A stretch of 64,000 nucleotides of DNA, taken from assembly GCF_014529535.1 (NCBI RefSeq), contig NC_050738.1:8527410-8591409 (forward strand), written 5' to 3'. Every line of letters starts with the position of its first letter. The stretch's first letter is position 1. The notes under the pieces are model-generated. The model searched no databases and had not been told where the DNA came from. It saw only the letters and a program-made list of their open reading frames with translations. Position numbers and translations under genes: made by a program. This document shows, one piece after another, positions 24,497 through 35,713 of this stretch. The stretch is from Bradysia coprophila. Taxonomy: Eukaryota; Arthropoda; Insecta; Diptera; Sciaridae.

Positions 24497-24570
24497 TGCC
24501 ATTAAAAAAATGAAGTAAAAGATTTTGCATCTAATCATTCGACAATATGTTGGTGATATGCTTGTTACTT
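24497..24570 (+). mobile_element. MITE family fragment
   Basis: AAATGAAGTAAAAGATTTTG core followed by GGTGATATGCTTGTTACT, matching the right half of the family. Confidence 0.55.
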
Positions 24571-25074
24571 TCGAAATTTTAAAGTGAGGAATTTGTCAGG
24601 GATTGTTCATTTCTGCTGGTAATGACGTTGATGATTGTGACCTTACAAAACGTTACAAATTTCAAAAATTTTCTTTTGGTTATCATTGTCATTTGGGGAA
24701 TGTCGATGTTGAAGCGTCATCCCGGCCGCTACACGCGTCTTATAGAAATCGGTGAAAGGTAAAAGCATCTACTTATACCATCAGGTATAATCGAAGGGAC
24801 AGAAACGAATATACATTTTCTTAAAATTCTACCCACTTGCCATTCTCCTTTTCGTTCCATTTAAAATATGTGAATAACAACAGCGCATCGTTTTAATGTT
24901 AGAATAATATATTATTTTCTTGTGTGCATGACTTGTTATAAAATCTACTGTCCATACATAGTTCCACCAGCAAAAGATGCAACGATACACAAATCATACT
25001 CCCATTATCCTAACGGCAATGAATAAAGCACCAAAAACATAAAATTGAATAAATTGTCTATTGTCTATCGTAAT

Positions 25075-28000
25075 TTAAACCACTTCTAACTTTCCGTAGC
25101 AGCAAGCACAATGGTGAACATCACTAACCGACTTCATGAAATTTGGATTTCGGTTGTTATCTTGAATTTCTGATAATAAATTTAAAATTTTGGATGCTGT
25201 GTCAGCGCTCTGTTTGGTATCGTCGACTTTCGAAACATTTTCATTTACTTCCGTGTCGTCAAGGCCATTTGTTTGCGGCTGTAGTTCACTGGAATTGTTA
25301 TTGTCGCCGAAATTTTCCACGAAAATTTTGTCCGTCTGTTGGACACCATTCTGTTGCAATAGTTGTTCAACCAGTCGATTCAATTGACTTAGTTTATCTT
25401 TCATTATCTCCTTGTCACAAATGATCTGCTGCACTTGGACGTCTTTTTCCACTTCACGCTGTTTCAACAAGCGTCTTTGTTGTTGGTACAAGGTGATATA
25501 TTCTCCGATGGTCTCCGTTTCTCCTTGTAACTGCATTACCAGATGCTCGAGACGATGTTTTTCTTCGGTCAAATTGGCCACCTCTGTCATTGTACGGGTG
25601 AAGCGTTCTTGTAGTTTTTCCATGGCCTCTTCAGTCGCAATATTAATCGTCGATCCGACAGAATCTGTTTCCGGGCTATCAGCGTCTCTTTCCTCAGCTT
25701 GAACAGTCGTTTCACGATTCTCTGAATCAGTTTCTGGGTTCTCTACAGTCCCATCGGCAGCAGTTTCAGTTTTCGCTACTCCGTCAAGTTTTTCCTTTTC
25801 TTCAAATTCTTGGACTCGGGAGCGGAGTTTCTTTATTTTCTCGTTGGCAATAATCAACTGCTGTTGTAGAACGTTGCTCGATGCATTTTTGGCTTCAAAA
25901 TGTCTGAGTCTGTCCAATTCTTGTGTCAGTTGCAGAATTTGTTTATTCAAATCGACATTTTCGTGACTCAAACGGATCATCTCTTCATCCTTGAAATGCA
26001 GCTTCTCTTTCAGAGAACTCAGTTCACTGTCCATGCCATCGAAACGCAAGCGTATTTCGCGACCCAAATGCTGTTCGCTTTGCAGACGATCTGTTAGCTC
26101 CAATTTATCGTTACTCTGAAAGGATGGTTAGCGTTGGATGAGCAATTTCGATGCGAACTAAACAAAAATTCTTTTACCACTTGCACGAATGCTCTCTGCA
26201 TTTCATCTAGTTGTTGCTTCAGATCTTGGTTTTGTGACATGGCACGCGAAGCGGCCACTTTGTCACTTTCGATCGAAGCAATTAAATTCTTTGAATCCGG
26301 TCGTTCGCTTTGAATCCGTTCCATCGTCGTTTCTGTGTCAGACAATAAAGTGATTTTCTCTTGAAGCTGGAGTTGAAGCGAAGAAATTTGTTCCAAATGC
26401 GATTGCTGTTGAGCCTGAAAAAAATTTAATTTACTTTAAGTACGAAGCACTCTAAAACTACCACATAAGACTCACTTCCGATTTTGCTTTCTCCTCTTCC
26501 AATGCACCGCATCTTGACTTCAGCGCTTCAATCTCTTCGGTGGACACTGACATTTCAGCATTCCTCTTTTGCTTGTTAAATTGCTGTTGTATTTGTCGTT
26601 CCAATTCACCGACATGTTTAACCAAAGCTTGTTCCCTTTTCGATAGACGTTCATTGTCAGCAACATATTCCTGCAACTGTTGAGCTAGTTTGGCAATTTC
26701 CTGGTTCAACTGTTGTACGTAATTCTGATATTGTTGTCCGGACTGTTCCCGTTCAGCATTTAATTGTTGTACCACTCCCTCCAATTCATGTGTTTTCTGC
26801 TCGTAGAACAATTTTTCTGCACTTAAATTTTCCAGTTGGCCCTCAGACTGAACCCCATCGCCAATAGATAGCTGTTCCACACGCAATTTGCTCAACTCCA
26901 GTTCGGAACTCCTTTTCTTCAACTCTTGCTCGAGAGAACCGATCTTTTCGGCCTTCAACGTCGAACTTCGTTTCAGTTCCGCTATTTCTTCTTCTGAATC
27001 GGAAACAATTTTCTTAAATTTCTTAATTTCTTCTTGGCACTGTTCCAGTTCGTCACAGAGTTTCTGTTGCGTAGTGTCGTACTTTTCATGCGAGCTTTTC
27101 ATGTTTCCGATGTCCCTTTCCAGCACTGACACACGATGCCGCGATGCGTTCAGCCTGCCTTGAAGTTCTTCCACTTCCGAAGCGTTACTATGCGCAAGAC
27201 CTTGATATTTGGTTAATGCTGCTGTTAGTTCAGCCTTCTCACCGACCAAAATGCCGATCGTTTGTGCGTGTGCATCTAATTGTCCTTTCAGCGATTCTGC
27301 GTCTAGATTCGTTTTGACCGAATTTTCTAGTTTCACTTTATGAAGCTCCAATTGCAATCGGTCTATCAATCCACTCTGTTCGGTTAGTTGACCAGCAAGT
27401 TCATTATTCTTATCTAATGCAGCACTCAATTTCGATGTTGTTGCTTGAAGTTCGTCGGATAATTGATTCGTTGCATCAGCAAGTGGTACTGTCGCACATT
27501 CACCAAAATGGTCTATAAATTGTGGTGAAGACATTTGTGTCGTCTCCTGTGTTGTAAGAGAGTGTGGCTCAGGTATGAAGGTTGTTTGTTGTTGTATTCC
27601 TGTAAATTCATTCATCTCGTTAGATCGAGGTCGACTATAGGTGTCGATTTGTTGTTGTTCTTGTTGTTGTTGTTGCAACTGTTCACCAAAACCTTGGAAG
27701 AGATTTTGTTGAGCGTCGGAATTGACGGGACTATTGAAATAGGCTGAGAAGTTCGTGTGGCCAGTATCCGTTCCAAAAGCAGAATCATAGTTTTGTTGTG
27801 GAATGGTCCCTTGATCTGGATATGCAGTGCTTGTGAACGAACTGGTCAAACCGTTTTGGGGTGTATCCCGAGGTGTTTCCGCTGATGGTATTTCGGTGTA
27901 GACATTTTGAGCCGGATCAGGCTTTTGTCTGGTTTGAAACTCTTTCAACTGTAAAAAGGGGAAGAAAACGAATTCAACATCATCGTCTATTGGTAAACGA

Positions 28001-28171
28001 ATGTTCGCATAACAAAATTTTAAAATTCGACTGACGTGTCACCAAAATTTGTGCTCTTCGTTTTGAGAAATTTTGTTTTTTCAAATAATTTCGTTTCAAT
28101 GTTGGTTCACCACATACCTTCTTCTTTGCGGCTGCGATCTTCTCCGATTTACTTAATTTAATTTCAGACAT
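25075..28171 (-). CDS. GM130: Golgin GM130 (GOLGA2)
   Basis: Exons (minus): 28118-28171, 26476-27948, 26178-26414, 25075-26115, joining in frame to 2,805 nt (934 residues; human GM130 is about 1,000). The N-terminus MSEIKLSKSEKIAAAKKKLK then EFQTR is the conserved basic KLAAAKKKLREFQ-type segment that binds p115/Uso1 and importin. A Gln/Pro/Ser-rich linker with a polyQ tract (about residues 95-115) follows. From about residue 170 to 850 the protein is near-continuous heptad coiled coil rich in E, Q, K and L. The C-terminal tail ends CACCYGKLEVV; the family's C-terminus docks to GRASP65. Expected role: cis-Golgi matrix tether for ER-derived vesicles and ribbon organisation. The start is the only ATG giving the conserved N-terminus, and the downstream exons share phase 0. 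Confidence 0.9.
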
Positions 28172-28561
28172 GATACCGTGTCAGTTCTGTTACTCAATTT
28201 TTTGGGATGTTAAAAAGTTTGTGTTTTTTTCATGGTTTTATTATCTAAATGTTTTGACTGAGTTACGCTGTATCGAAATTGAAATGTCATCAAAATTCTG
28301 CATCTTTAATTTCGAAAGTTGATAGATCTTCGACAATCACCTCGATGAAAAAACCGCGAAAATTTGAAGACAGAAGTGGTCTCTTTCCATTTTTGATTTG
28401 TACAAAAACAACTTCCGCGCGGTCTTGAGAAAACTAAAAAATCTTAAGCAGCGTGCCCAGGTAATCAATATGTGGATTCGTAACTCTCGAATATCCATTA
28501 GAGTAGTTCTGCTAATCGAAAATTAGAGACTTGTAACTGCCGAGGTCTTTAATACGCTCGA

Positions 28562-28763
28562 GGTTTAATCTGTCACATACGGCTATTCATATGTTATCGA
28601 TAACGACGACAAAAATAACGACAAGCTCTGGGTAATATTACGGACCATACAGTAAAATGCATGTTTAAAAAAATTGAAGTACAAGATTTGAAATCAATCG
28701 ATTTAAAATACTTTGATCGATGGAAGTAATAGACCCGATAATAATACTGGTTATATGCTTGCC
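28562..28763 (+). mobile_element. MITE family copy, near complete
   Basis: Begins GGTTTAATCTGTCACATACGGC, then TGTTATCGATAACGACGACA, ATTGAAGTACAAGATTTGAA, and ends ATACTGGTTATATGCTTGCC. It lies in the orientation opposite to the 17774-17985 copy. Confidence 0.75.
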
Positions 28764-28974
28764 TCGCTTGCCTTCTGTAAGACGTTAATAACAATTGTAC
28801 AATTGTTGTCATGGGCAGTGATGACTACCGATTGGTTGTAACTTGCGAAGAATCTGTTGCTGTGGGAATGGTTTCTACATAGGCTTACGTAAGCTTACCA
28901 AGTTCTTGGAAATGAAATTTAGCGCTCCTGCCAATGCATTACGACTCATTTTCTGGGGGTGTAGTGAGTAAAAT

Positions 28975-29070
28975 CTGTATGACGTTCTATTACTCATTTT
29001 GCTGATATGAGTTCGAATGAACCTAGAGTTCATCGCTTATTTGTATCTCCGTTCTCGATAACAGATCCGC
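28975..29070 (-). mobile_element. MITE family fragment
   Basis: Contains TCTATTACTCATTT, CATCGCTTATTTGT and CTCGATAACAGATCCGCC in the family's order on the minus strand. Confidence 0.5.
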
Positions 29071-29236
29071 CTTGAGAATCTCAATCTCAATCATATCTTG
29101 GAAGAATGTGGAAAATTCAATAAAATTTCCGATTAATAAAATTTTTATTTCTTGTTTCGAACAAGCATTCATAACAGCGCAGAAAAATAAACTAATTTAA
29201 TGTTAGTTAGGGGATGTTACACTTATCTATTCATCA

Positions 29237-30180
29237 CTAATGACTTCGTTTAACCGGTTTCATCGCAAACATATAAACCGGAAATATTGCCGCCGGGAAA
29301 TTGCTCTGCCGTACCATTTTCACAATTCTCAGACCGCTTTGAGCTAACAGCGCTTTGACCATTTGCAACGGTCTGGTCACAGATGAGTCCACTTCATCAA
29401 TGACCACCATATCGGTTGATGTTATGTTCTCTTTGACAACGATGATGCCATTTTTGTTCAAAGCTTGGCTGCACCGTTCGAAGAATTTTACAAAATCGTC
29501 GTTGGTCAAATGTCCCAGCACCCATTGACTCCAAATTACATCGTAACGCATCGATTTCGGTTGGAATTCCTGTAGCCCTTGATTGTAGATCGTTCCCAAT
29601 TTGGTGGTATTTCCGACATATCCCCGAACCGAGTTAGCGAACTGTTCGTCTTGCTCGACGATGTCCACAGTGTTAAATATTGGAATCAGTAAATGCTTTG
29701 TGACTCGGCCGATTCCTAAAATGTTTAGTACTCGATGAGCAAAATGAGCAAAAAGCGGACGAATCCAAACTTACCAGCTCCACAATCTAGGGCAACGTTT
29801 TTGTTCGGTGATGGTTTCATCTTGAATACGTCCTTCAGAAAATCTTGTGATCCTCGAACATCTGTGACGTTTATGTTTGAATATCCTCCCAGCATTCCAT
29901 CAATTGTGGCTGGTATTGCCTTCCAATATGTTCGAGCATCTTTGTAGAACGTTTCCGATCGTTGGACAAGATTTAACTTATTCTCATTTTCGTCTTCAGT
30001 AGAACTTTCTGCACTTTCGGCATCTTCGGTAGCAATGGCACTGTCGTCCTGGCTTCCAATGGTTTCTTCGGTAACCTTACTTTCCTGTAGCAAAACTATA
30101 TTTTGAATATCGACAATTATTTCCTCAGATGGGAACTGTGTGACTGTGGTTTTGTTTTCCATCTCCACAGCTACATTCAT
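29237..30180 (-). CDS. Ntmt: Protein N-terminal (X-P-K) methyltransferase, NTMT1/METTL11A family
   Basis: Exons (minus): 29775-30180 and 29237-29715, joining to 885 nt (294 residues). The enzyme trimethylates the alpha-amino group of proteins starting X-Pro-Lys (e.g. RCC1, histone H2B in flies) using S-adenosylmethionine. Visible hallmarks: FYKDARTYWKAIPATIDGML, then GGYSNINVTDVRGSQDFL, the SAM motif I DCGAGIGRVTKHLL (split by the intron in GAG|IGR), DIVEQDEQF, and IWSQWVLGHLTNDDFVKFF. The C-terminal strand ends ...FAMKPVKRSH. The first ATG at 30180 gives an acidic, Ser/Glu-rich N-terminal extension of about 70 residues not present in the 223-residue human enzyme. A GTG three bases upstream is not needed. 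It is divergent from O-fut1 with a 465-bp shared upstream region. Confidence 0.93.
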
Positions 30181-30645
30181 CACGTACAGCTTTTTAATTT
30201 AATTATCTAAAATTAGACTATCTTAACGTGCGCGTTTTCTCTGGTGAAAAACATGAAAACTATGACAACACAAACAATGTGTCAGGTCAGGGTTGTACAA
30301 CACTTGGCGAATTTCGATTGCGAAAATGGCAGATGAACTCAATTGCGCCATTTAAATAAATGTGAAATTAAGCTGTCTGTTAAGTATCCTTATAATGTCC
30401 TCGCTTTAAAATGATACCGACAGCTTCATAATAGTATGGAACTGGATGTTATGACGATTATTAGTCAATATCACAGGTACGAATTTTCGGCATAGGTACA
30501 TCGAAAGTGAATGCGCTCAATGTATTTCTTTATCTTGGCGAGTGTCAGCACAACCCTACCTGTAATTTCGCTAAAATCAACAGAATTTGTTGTCAAAACA
30601 ACAGAGCCGGTAAACACTCGTCCTGAATATTCGGTAATTAAAAAC
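30181..30645. other. Shared divergent promoter region Ntmt/O-fut1
   Basis: 465 bp between two divergent start codons. The plus-strand frame is open upstream of the O-fut1 ATG back to about 30511 with other ATGs, but the signal peptide begins at 30646. No TATA box is obvious, as is usual for housekeeping bidirectional promoters. Confidence 0.5.
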
Positions 30646-31900
30646 ATGCCTTGGAAACTTGGTTGCAGCGTTCTCACACTACTTGTACTGATCCATGCAG
30701 TGCAAGGAAACGTACCTGAAAATATCGACGAAAATGGATATTTAATGTATTGTCCATGCATGGGTAAGTTAGTTATTGATTCTGATCTTTGATATCGCAT
30801 TCGTGACAATTCCATAAACTGTAGGACGTTTCGGGAACCAAGCCGACCACTTTTTGGGAGCATTAGGGTTCGCCAAAAGCCTTAATCGAACGTTGGTTTT
30901 ACCGCCATGGGTCGAATATAGACAAGGAGAGTTACGATCTCGACAAGTACCATTTGATACATATTTCAACGTTGATGCGATACAAAGATTCCACAGAGTG
31001 ATGCCGATGCAGACTTTCATGGAGAAATTGTCTCCGGTTATTTGGCCGCCAGAGAAAAGGATTGCTTTTTGTTATATGGAACGTAAGAGCTTGAATGGTA
31101 ACACAGAACAAAGCTGTAATGCCAAAGAGGGTAATCCCTTTGGACCGTTCTGGGATACATTCGATGTTGACTTCGTCGATTCAGAGTTCTTTGGACCGCT
31201 GAACTATGATGTTCATCATGGCCGAATGGCTGAGAAATGGAACGAAAAATATCCGCCGAAGGATTGGCCAGTTATTGCATTTACTGGAGCGCCAGCTAGT
31301 TTTCCAGTTCAAGACGAAAATCGTGCATTACAAAAGTATCTCGTGTGGTCAGATCACATCCAGCAGCAGGCAAAACATTTTATCAAAAATAGTTTACCAA
31401 AAGGATCGTTTATTGGCATCCATCTGAGAAATGGCATCGATTGGATCCGCGCCTGTGAACACATCAAAGACAGTCCAAATCTTTTCTCAGCCGCCCAATG
31501 TCTGGGCTATCGTAACGAAAAGGGAAATGCAACAGCGAATATGTGTATGCAAACCAAGGACATCATAATCAGGCAACTGAAACGCACGTTCAAGACGATC
31601 AAAGAAATGTACAAACAGAACGAAATCAAATCGATATTCGTGGCCTCGGACAGCAACCACTTGATTTACGATTTGAACGAAGGATTGCTGCGAATGCAAA
31701 TTTCAGCATTCAAATTAGACGAATCGAATCCGCACGTTGATTTGGCCATTCTGGGCATGGCCAACCATTTTATAGGTAATTGCATTTCATCGTTTTCGGC
31801 GTTTGTGAAGAGGGAACGTGATGCTAAGGGATTTCCGTCTTCATTCTGGGCGTTTCCAACGGAAAAGAGTACCAAGAAGCGACAACACGAAGAACTGTAA
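30646..31900 (+). CDS. O-fut1: GDP-fucose protein O-fucosyltransferase 1 (POFUT1)
   Basis: Two exons (30646-30763, 30825-31900), 1,194 nt, 397 residues (human POFUT1 388). The enzyme adds O-linked fucose to Ser/Thr in EGF repeats of Notch and others, in the ER. Features: signal peptide [20 protein letters not shown]; start of the catalytic fold [20 protein letters not shown]; the GDP-fucose-binding [12 protein letters not shown] at about residues 238-249, including the catalytic arginine; [10 protein letters not shown]; and [18 protein letters not shown] near the C-terminus. The protein ends HEEL, an ER-retrieval signal of the KDEL class, as in other POFUT1 proteins. The start was chosen for the signal peptide although the frame is open further upstream. 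Confidence 0.95.
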
Positions 31901-32360
31901 CTCCGACTCATTTTGTTGAATTTTCTTTTTAAAGCGCGCCACGACTTAAGCTTAGTTTAAGTATTTATTTTTACGGATGAATAAACTGTTCCGAATCCGA
32001 ATATTTTGCGTTTTTATTGAACCTTTTTCCTGATCTCTTAACGATAACCACAACACTGTAAACAAATGAAGTAGCATATTCGTCAAATCTTGTAGGTAGA
32101 TGAAAGTACTTTCTAACCGACTAAGCCATTGTTCTTGACAACGACTTAAACAATGAGTGAAGGTCTCTAGCTAGGGCTCTATCATTATAGCAAAACGTAC
32201 AGTAAAACGTTTGAAGTACAAGATTTGATGTCCGAACATTACGCGAAACTTTAAACAAATGAAGTATTTATAGCAGGTTAAATCGTTAAGTGGTGATACG
32301 CCCGCCGTTCAAGACGATTGATCTTCAGATTTATTATAAATTAGAACGCACATCACTTAT
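31901..32360. other. O-fut1 3' flank with poly(A) signal and MITE copy
   Basis: AATAAA at 31980-31985, about 80 nt after the O-fut1 stop, is the likely poly(A) signal. A MITE copy lies at about 32130-32310, just upstream of the LINE insertion. Confidence 0.6.
32130..32310 (+). mobile_element. MITE family copy
   Basis: Contains CTTGACAACGACTTAAAC, CGTTTGAAGTACAAGATTTG, AACAAATGAAGTATTTATAG and ends AGCAGGTTAAAT, matching the family's right terminus. Confidence 0.65.
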
Positions 32361-32370
32361 ATTTTAGTAA
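32361..32370 (+). repeat. Left target-site duplication of the LINE
   Basis: ATTTTAGTAA, identical to 35478-35487. Confidence 0.7.
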
Positions 32371-35313
32371 GAAAAAACTAAAACCGATTCTGCTCCGAGA
32401 GACCTTAGCGAGTTTTTGAAATTAATTGAAAATGTTGACGAAGATCATCTTTCACAGGCATGTGAGGAGCGATCACAGAAACCGTCATGTAAGAATTGCG
32501 GTTTTATTGGAAAGAATGTTCGCGGTCTGAATGTTCATTTGTACACTTGCAACAAGAGAAAGTTGTCATCGTCAGACACTGCACAGTCTACAAACTCAGC
32601 ATCTGGGGAAGATTTAATTCAAAAACTGGTTTCTCTGCGCGGTAGTAAAAGAATTATGAATCGTATACCTAAAGGCGCTCGGAAATTAGTATGCGAGGAG
32701 TTAACGAAGACGATCCTAGAATGCACTCGAGATAATTCTGATAATTCATGGGAGAAATTATTAATTTTTTCTTTTAATGCTCTTCAGTTGCCACCTAAAG
32801 ATGAGAAACGGAAATGTTCGTTGGCGACGACTATTAGAAATAATATATTGCATCCGAATCTTTCTGTTACCAGTAAGTTTACAATGAAGAAACATTGTCA
32901 GTCCAGGGATCAAATAATAAAGACTGCGATGAACAAGCTATCGGACGGTGATATTAAAGGTTCTGTAAGAGTTTTGTCTTCCGAGGAAGTGATTGCACCG
33001 TACAGCGTTGCAACTCTAGAAGCTCTAATAAAAAAACATCCTAAACGTTCTGATAATAATAGCTTAGACGATGAAGAAGATGAGGATTGTATAACGTGTG
33101 AAGCGACTCCAGTAAGTAGAGCAGAAATTATTGAAGGAATCCGATCTTTTGACAATGGATCAGCTGGAGGTATTGATGGCCTACGTCCGCAACATCTAAA
33201 AGACCTAGTGTCACAAAATAATGGTCATTTGGCAGACCAATTGACTGATGCATTGTGCCATCTAGCAGACATTATCCTTTTCGGTGAAGTTCCTTCTAAA
33301 GTTCGTAACATTTTATTCGGTGCAAATTTAACAGCATTATTGAAGAAAGATGGAGGCATCCGACCGATCGCTGTTGGTAATACGATTAGAAGGTTGTCAG
33401 CTAAAGTGTCATGCAACCGTATTAGAGATGAAGCAGCCGAATATCTTACTCCTCGGCAAATGGGTTTTGCTGTACCTGGAGGTGCGGAGGCAATAGTACA
33501 TGCAGTCAGGAATTTTCTTTCATCACCAGGCGAGGAAGATTCAATTCTAGTTAAATTGGATTACTCTAACGCTTTCAATTCGGTGATTCGGAAGAAGATG
33601 ATACGGATTGTAAAAGAGAAGTTTCCTTCAATGTATCGTTTTGTATCGCAATGTTATAACACAAAGAGTTATTTATGTTATAGAAGTGATATTATTCTTT
33701 CTGAAGAAGGAGTACAGCAGGGCGATCCATTAGGTCCGCTTTTATTTTGCCTTGTTATTCAACCGATCATTGAGAGTATACAGTCTAAGCTGAACCAGTG
33801 GTATTTGGATGATGGAAGCATTGGTGGACATATCGATTTGTTGGTTGAGGACTTGAAGACAATTATTTCCTTAAGTGAAAGTGTTGGTTTGAAGTTGAAT
33901 CCAACAAAATGCGAAGTCCTGCGCATTAAACCGCTTACTGACTTCGAGATACAAAAACTGAATGAAGTGATCCCTGGAATAAGTATACCATCGACAGATA
34001 ATTTTTCTCTGTTGGGTGCTCCATTACACTTAGTTGGTATACCATTAGCGATCAATGAAAAATTAAAAAAGATTTCTCTTCTAATTTCTAGACTGAAAGG
34101 CTTAAACTCGCACCAAGCGTTATTCCTTTTAAAGAACTGTCTTGCTATTCCAAGAATGATGCATCTTTTAAGATCTACGCCATGTTGGCTTTTCAAAGAA
34201 AATTTGGATATGTTTGACAGCATGATTAAATTTTCAGCCGAAATTATAACAAATGTCAGTTTTGATGAGCGAACATGGATGCAATGTTCACTACCGATCA
34301 AGAAAGGTGGTCTTGGACTAATATCAACGGCGGATATAGCTTCATCAGCATTTATATCTTCGATGAATGCGACGGAACATTTGCGAATTCAAATAACGCC
34401 ATCGAACGATGAACTCTTTGATTCTGCAATTGAGTTTTGGAAAACTGAATCAGCTGCTGAAATACCATCTGAAAAATCGAGCATTCAGAAATCTTGGTCT
34501 ATTCCAATTATGGAAAGGAAATTTGCCAACCTGCTACTTTCTTTTGAAAATGATGCCTGTCAGAAAGCCCGTTTACTAGCATCATCTCAAGAAGAATCTG
34601 GACTGTGGTTGAGCGCTTTACCTTCAACATCTCTTGGTCTATGCCTCGATAACGACACATTAAGAATTTCAGTTGCTTTACGAATTGGAGCAAAAATTTG
34701 TCACCCCCATAAATGTATCTGCGGCAAAGAAGTTGATTCTTATGGCTATCATGGGTTGAGCTGTATAAAAGCATCAGGCCGACATCCGAGACATAAAACT
34801 TTAAATGAAACACTTAGAAGAGGTATAGTTTCTGCAGGAGTTCCAGCAATTTTGGAACCACCTGGAGTCGCGCGTGAAGATGGAAAACATCCCGATGGAC
34901 TCACCTTGATACCATGGTCTGCTGGAAAATGTTTGCTATGGGACGCAACTTGCCGAGACACAGTTGCAAAATCGTATTTGATGAACAGTTCAAGACATGT
35001 TGGTTGGGTGGCAAAAACGGCAGAGGATAAAAAGATCACACTATATAATTCTCTAATTGGCCAATATCTCTTTGTTCCTTTAGGTTTTGAAACGCTTGGT
35101 CCATGGGGTCCTCATGCAAAGCAATTTGTTTCCGAATTAGGCAAGAGAATCTCAAATGTCACTAACGAGAAGAGAGCTACGCTTTTCCTTCGGCAGAGAC
35201 TATCCATAGACATTCAACGTGGAAATTCAGCTTCTGTGCTCGGTACATTGCCGTCAACCCAATCATTGGACGAGGTTTATTATCTTCTTTCGAATGAGAA
35301 TAAAAAACGATAG
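32371..35313 (+). CDS. LINE ORF: zinc finger, reverse transcriptase, CCHC knuckle and restriction-like endonuclease
   Basis: The frame has 980 uninterrupted codons; the first in-frame ATG is at 32656, inside the protein, so the N-terminus is missing. Domains, numbering from 32371: zinc finger C-x2-C-x12-H-x4-C at about 40-61 (CKNCGFIGKNVRGLNVHLYT then C); reverse transcriptase with GGIRPIAVGNTIRRLSAK, motif A LDYSNAFN (~395), motif B QQGDPLGPLLFCL, catalytic YLDDGS (~478) and LKLNPTKCEV; zinc knuckle CICGKEVDSYGYHGLSC (~781-797); and an endonuclease domain with HPDG (~840) and LLWDATCRD (~855), a PD-(D/E)xK-like arrangement. This order (finger, RT, knuckle, endonuclease) is that of R2, R4, NeSL and related single-ORF LINEs. 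RT catalytic residues look intact. Exact clade not assigned; a domesticated RT gene is a less likely alternative. Confidence 0.88.
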   Translation, partial: EKTKTDSAPRDLSEFLKLIENVDEDHLSQACEERSQKPSCKNCGFIGKNVRGLNVHLYTCNKRKLSSSDTAQSTNSASGEDLIQKLVSLRGSKRIMNRIPKGARKLVCEELTKTILECTRDNSDNSWEKLLIFSFNALQLPPKDEKRKCSLATTIRNNILHPNLSVTSKFTMKKHCQSRDQIIKTAMNKLSDGDIKGSVRVLSSEEVIAPYSVATLEALIKKHPKRSDNNSLDDEEDEDCITCEATPVSRAEIIEGIRSFDNGSAGGIDGLRPQHLKDLVSQNNGHLADQLTDALCHLADIILFGEVPSKVRNILFGANLTALLKKDGGIRPIAVGNTIRRLSAKVSCNRIRDEAAEYLTPRQMGFAVPGGAEAIVHAVRNFLSSPGEEDSILVKLDYSNAFNSVIRKKMIRIVKEKFPSMYRFVSQCYNTKSYLCYRSDIILSEEGVQQGDPLGPLLFCLVIQPIIESIQSKLNQWYLDDGSIGGHIDLLVEDLKTIISLSESVGLKLNPTKCEVLRIKPLTDFEIQKLNEVIPGISIPSTDNFSLLGAPLHLVGIPLAINEKLKKISLLISRLKGLNSHQALFLLKNCLAIPRMMHLLRSTPCWLFKENLDMFDSMIKFSAEIITNVSFDERTWMQCSLPIKKGGLGLISTADIASSAFISSMNATEHLRIQITPSNDELFDSAIEFWKTESAAEIPSEKSSIQKSWSIPIMERKFANLLLSFENDACQKARLLASSQEESGLWLSALPSTSLGLCLDNDTLRISVALRIGAKICHPHKCICGKEVDSYGYHGLSCIKASGRHPRHKTLNETLRRGIVSAGVPAILEPPGVAREDGKHPDGLTLIPWSAGKCLLWDATCRDTVAKSYLMNSSRHVGWVAKTAEDKKITLYNSLIGQYLFVPLGFETLGPWGPHAKQFVSELGKRISNVTNEKRATLFLRQRLSIDIQRGNSASVLGTLPSTQSLDEVYYLLSNENKKR

Positions 35314-35477
35314 TTAATGTTTTCCCCTGATTCTCCTGAATCAGGCCAGTTTCCATGGTTCTGGATAAATAGAGTAGGGTAATTTTTGTTAAGAATAGAA
35401 GCCACTCCATGGGTGGAATTTGTGTCATGTACAGGTACAAATTTAGGATTAATTTTAACGAATAATAAATAACTTGA
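32371..35477 (+). mobile_element. 5'-truncated non-LTR retrotransposon with restriction-like endonuclease (R2-superfamily type)
   Basis: The insertion is bounded by a 10-bp direct repeat ATTTTAGTAA (32361-32370 and 35478-35487), interpreted as a target-site duplication. The body is one long ORF plus a 164-bp 3' tail that ends AATAATAAATAACTTGA rather than in a long poly(A). The ORF opens exactly at the left junction, with no ATG, so the 5' UTR and start lie in sequence lost by 5' truncation, as is typical of target-primed reverse transcription. The intact frame suggests a fairly recent insertion. Confidence 0.8.
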
Positions 35478-35487
35478 ATTTTAGTAA
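35478..35487 (+). repeat. Right target-site duplication of the LINE
   Basis: ATTTTAGTAA, identical to 32361-32370. Confidence 0.7.
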
Positions 35488-35713
35488 AATTCAATTTTAT
35501 TCGAGAAGGGCTGTAGATTCACATTTTGTTCGATAAAGAGTGGTGATTGATTTAATTCAATTCTTTCTTTACTAAATTATTCTTAAAATAAATAAGATTC
35601 TGGAAAATGATTTTTGAGCAGAGATTACTGCAGTGGAATACAAAAAAAACGTGAAACAAAAAAATCTCACACAATTCGTTCAATGAACGGTGCAACAATT
35701 GATCTAAACGTTT

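Larger units (their letters stand above)
22133..25074. other. Non-coding, repeat-bearing intergenic region
   Basis: About 2.9 kb between the IR gene and GM130. It contains a 152-bp palindromic element (22936-23087), a GATA microsatellite (24046-24063) and a partial MITE (24497-24570). The stretch 23760-24450 is denser in non-repetitive sequence and reads like an old transposon, with its (GATA)n, but has no convincing ORF. No gene is supported. Confidence 0.5.
28172..29236. other. Intergenic region GM130/Ntmt with two MITE copies
   Basis: About 1 kb, containing the GM130 promoter and the Ntmt 3' flank. Two MITE copies occupy roughly a third of it. No further gene is seen. Confidence 0.5.
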
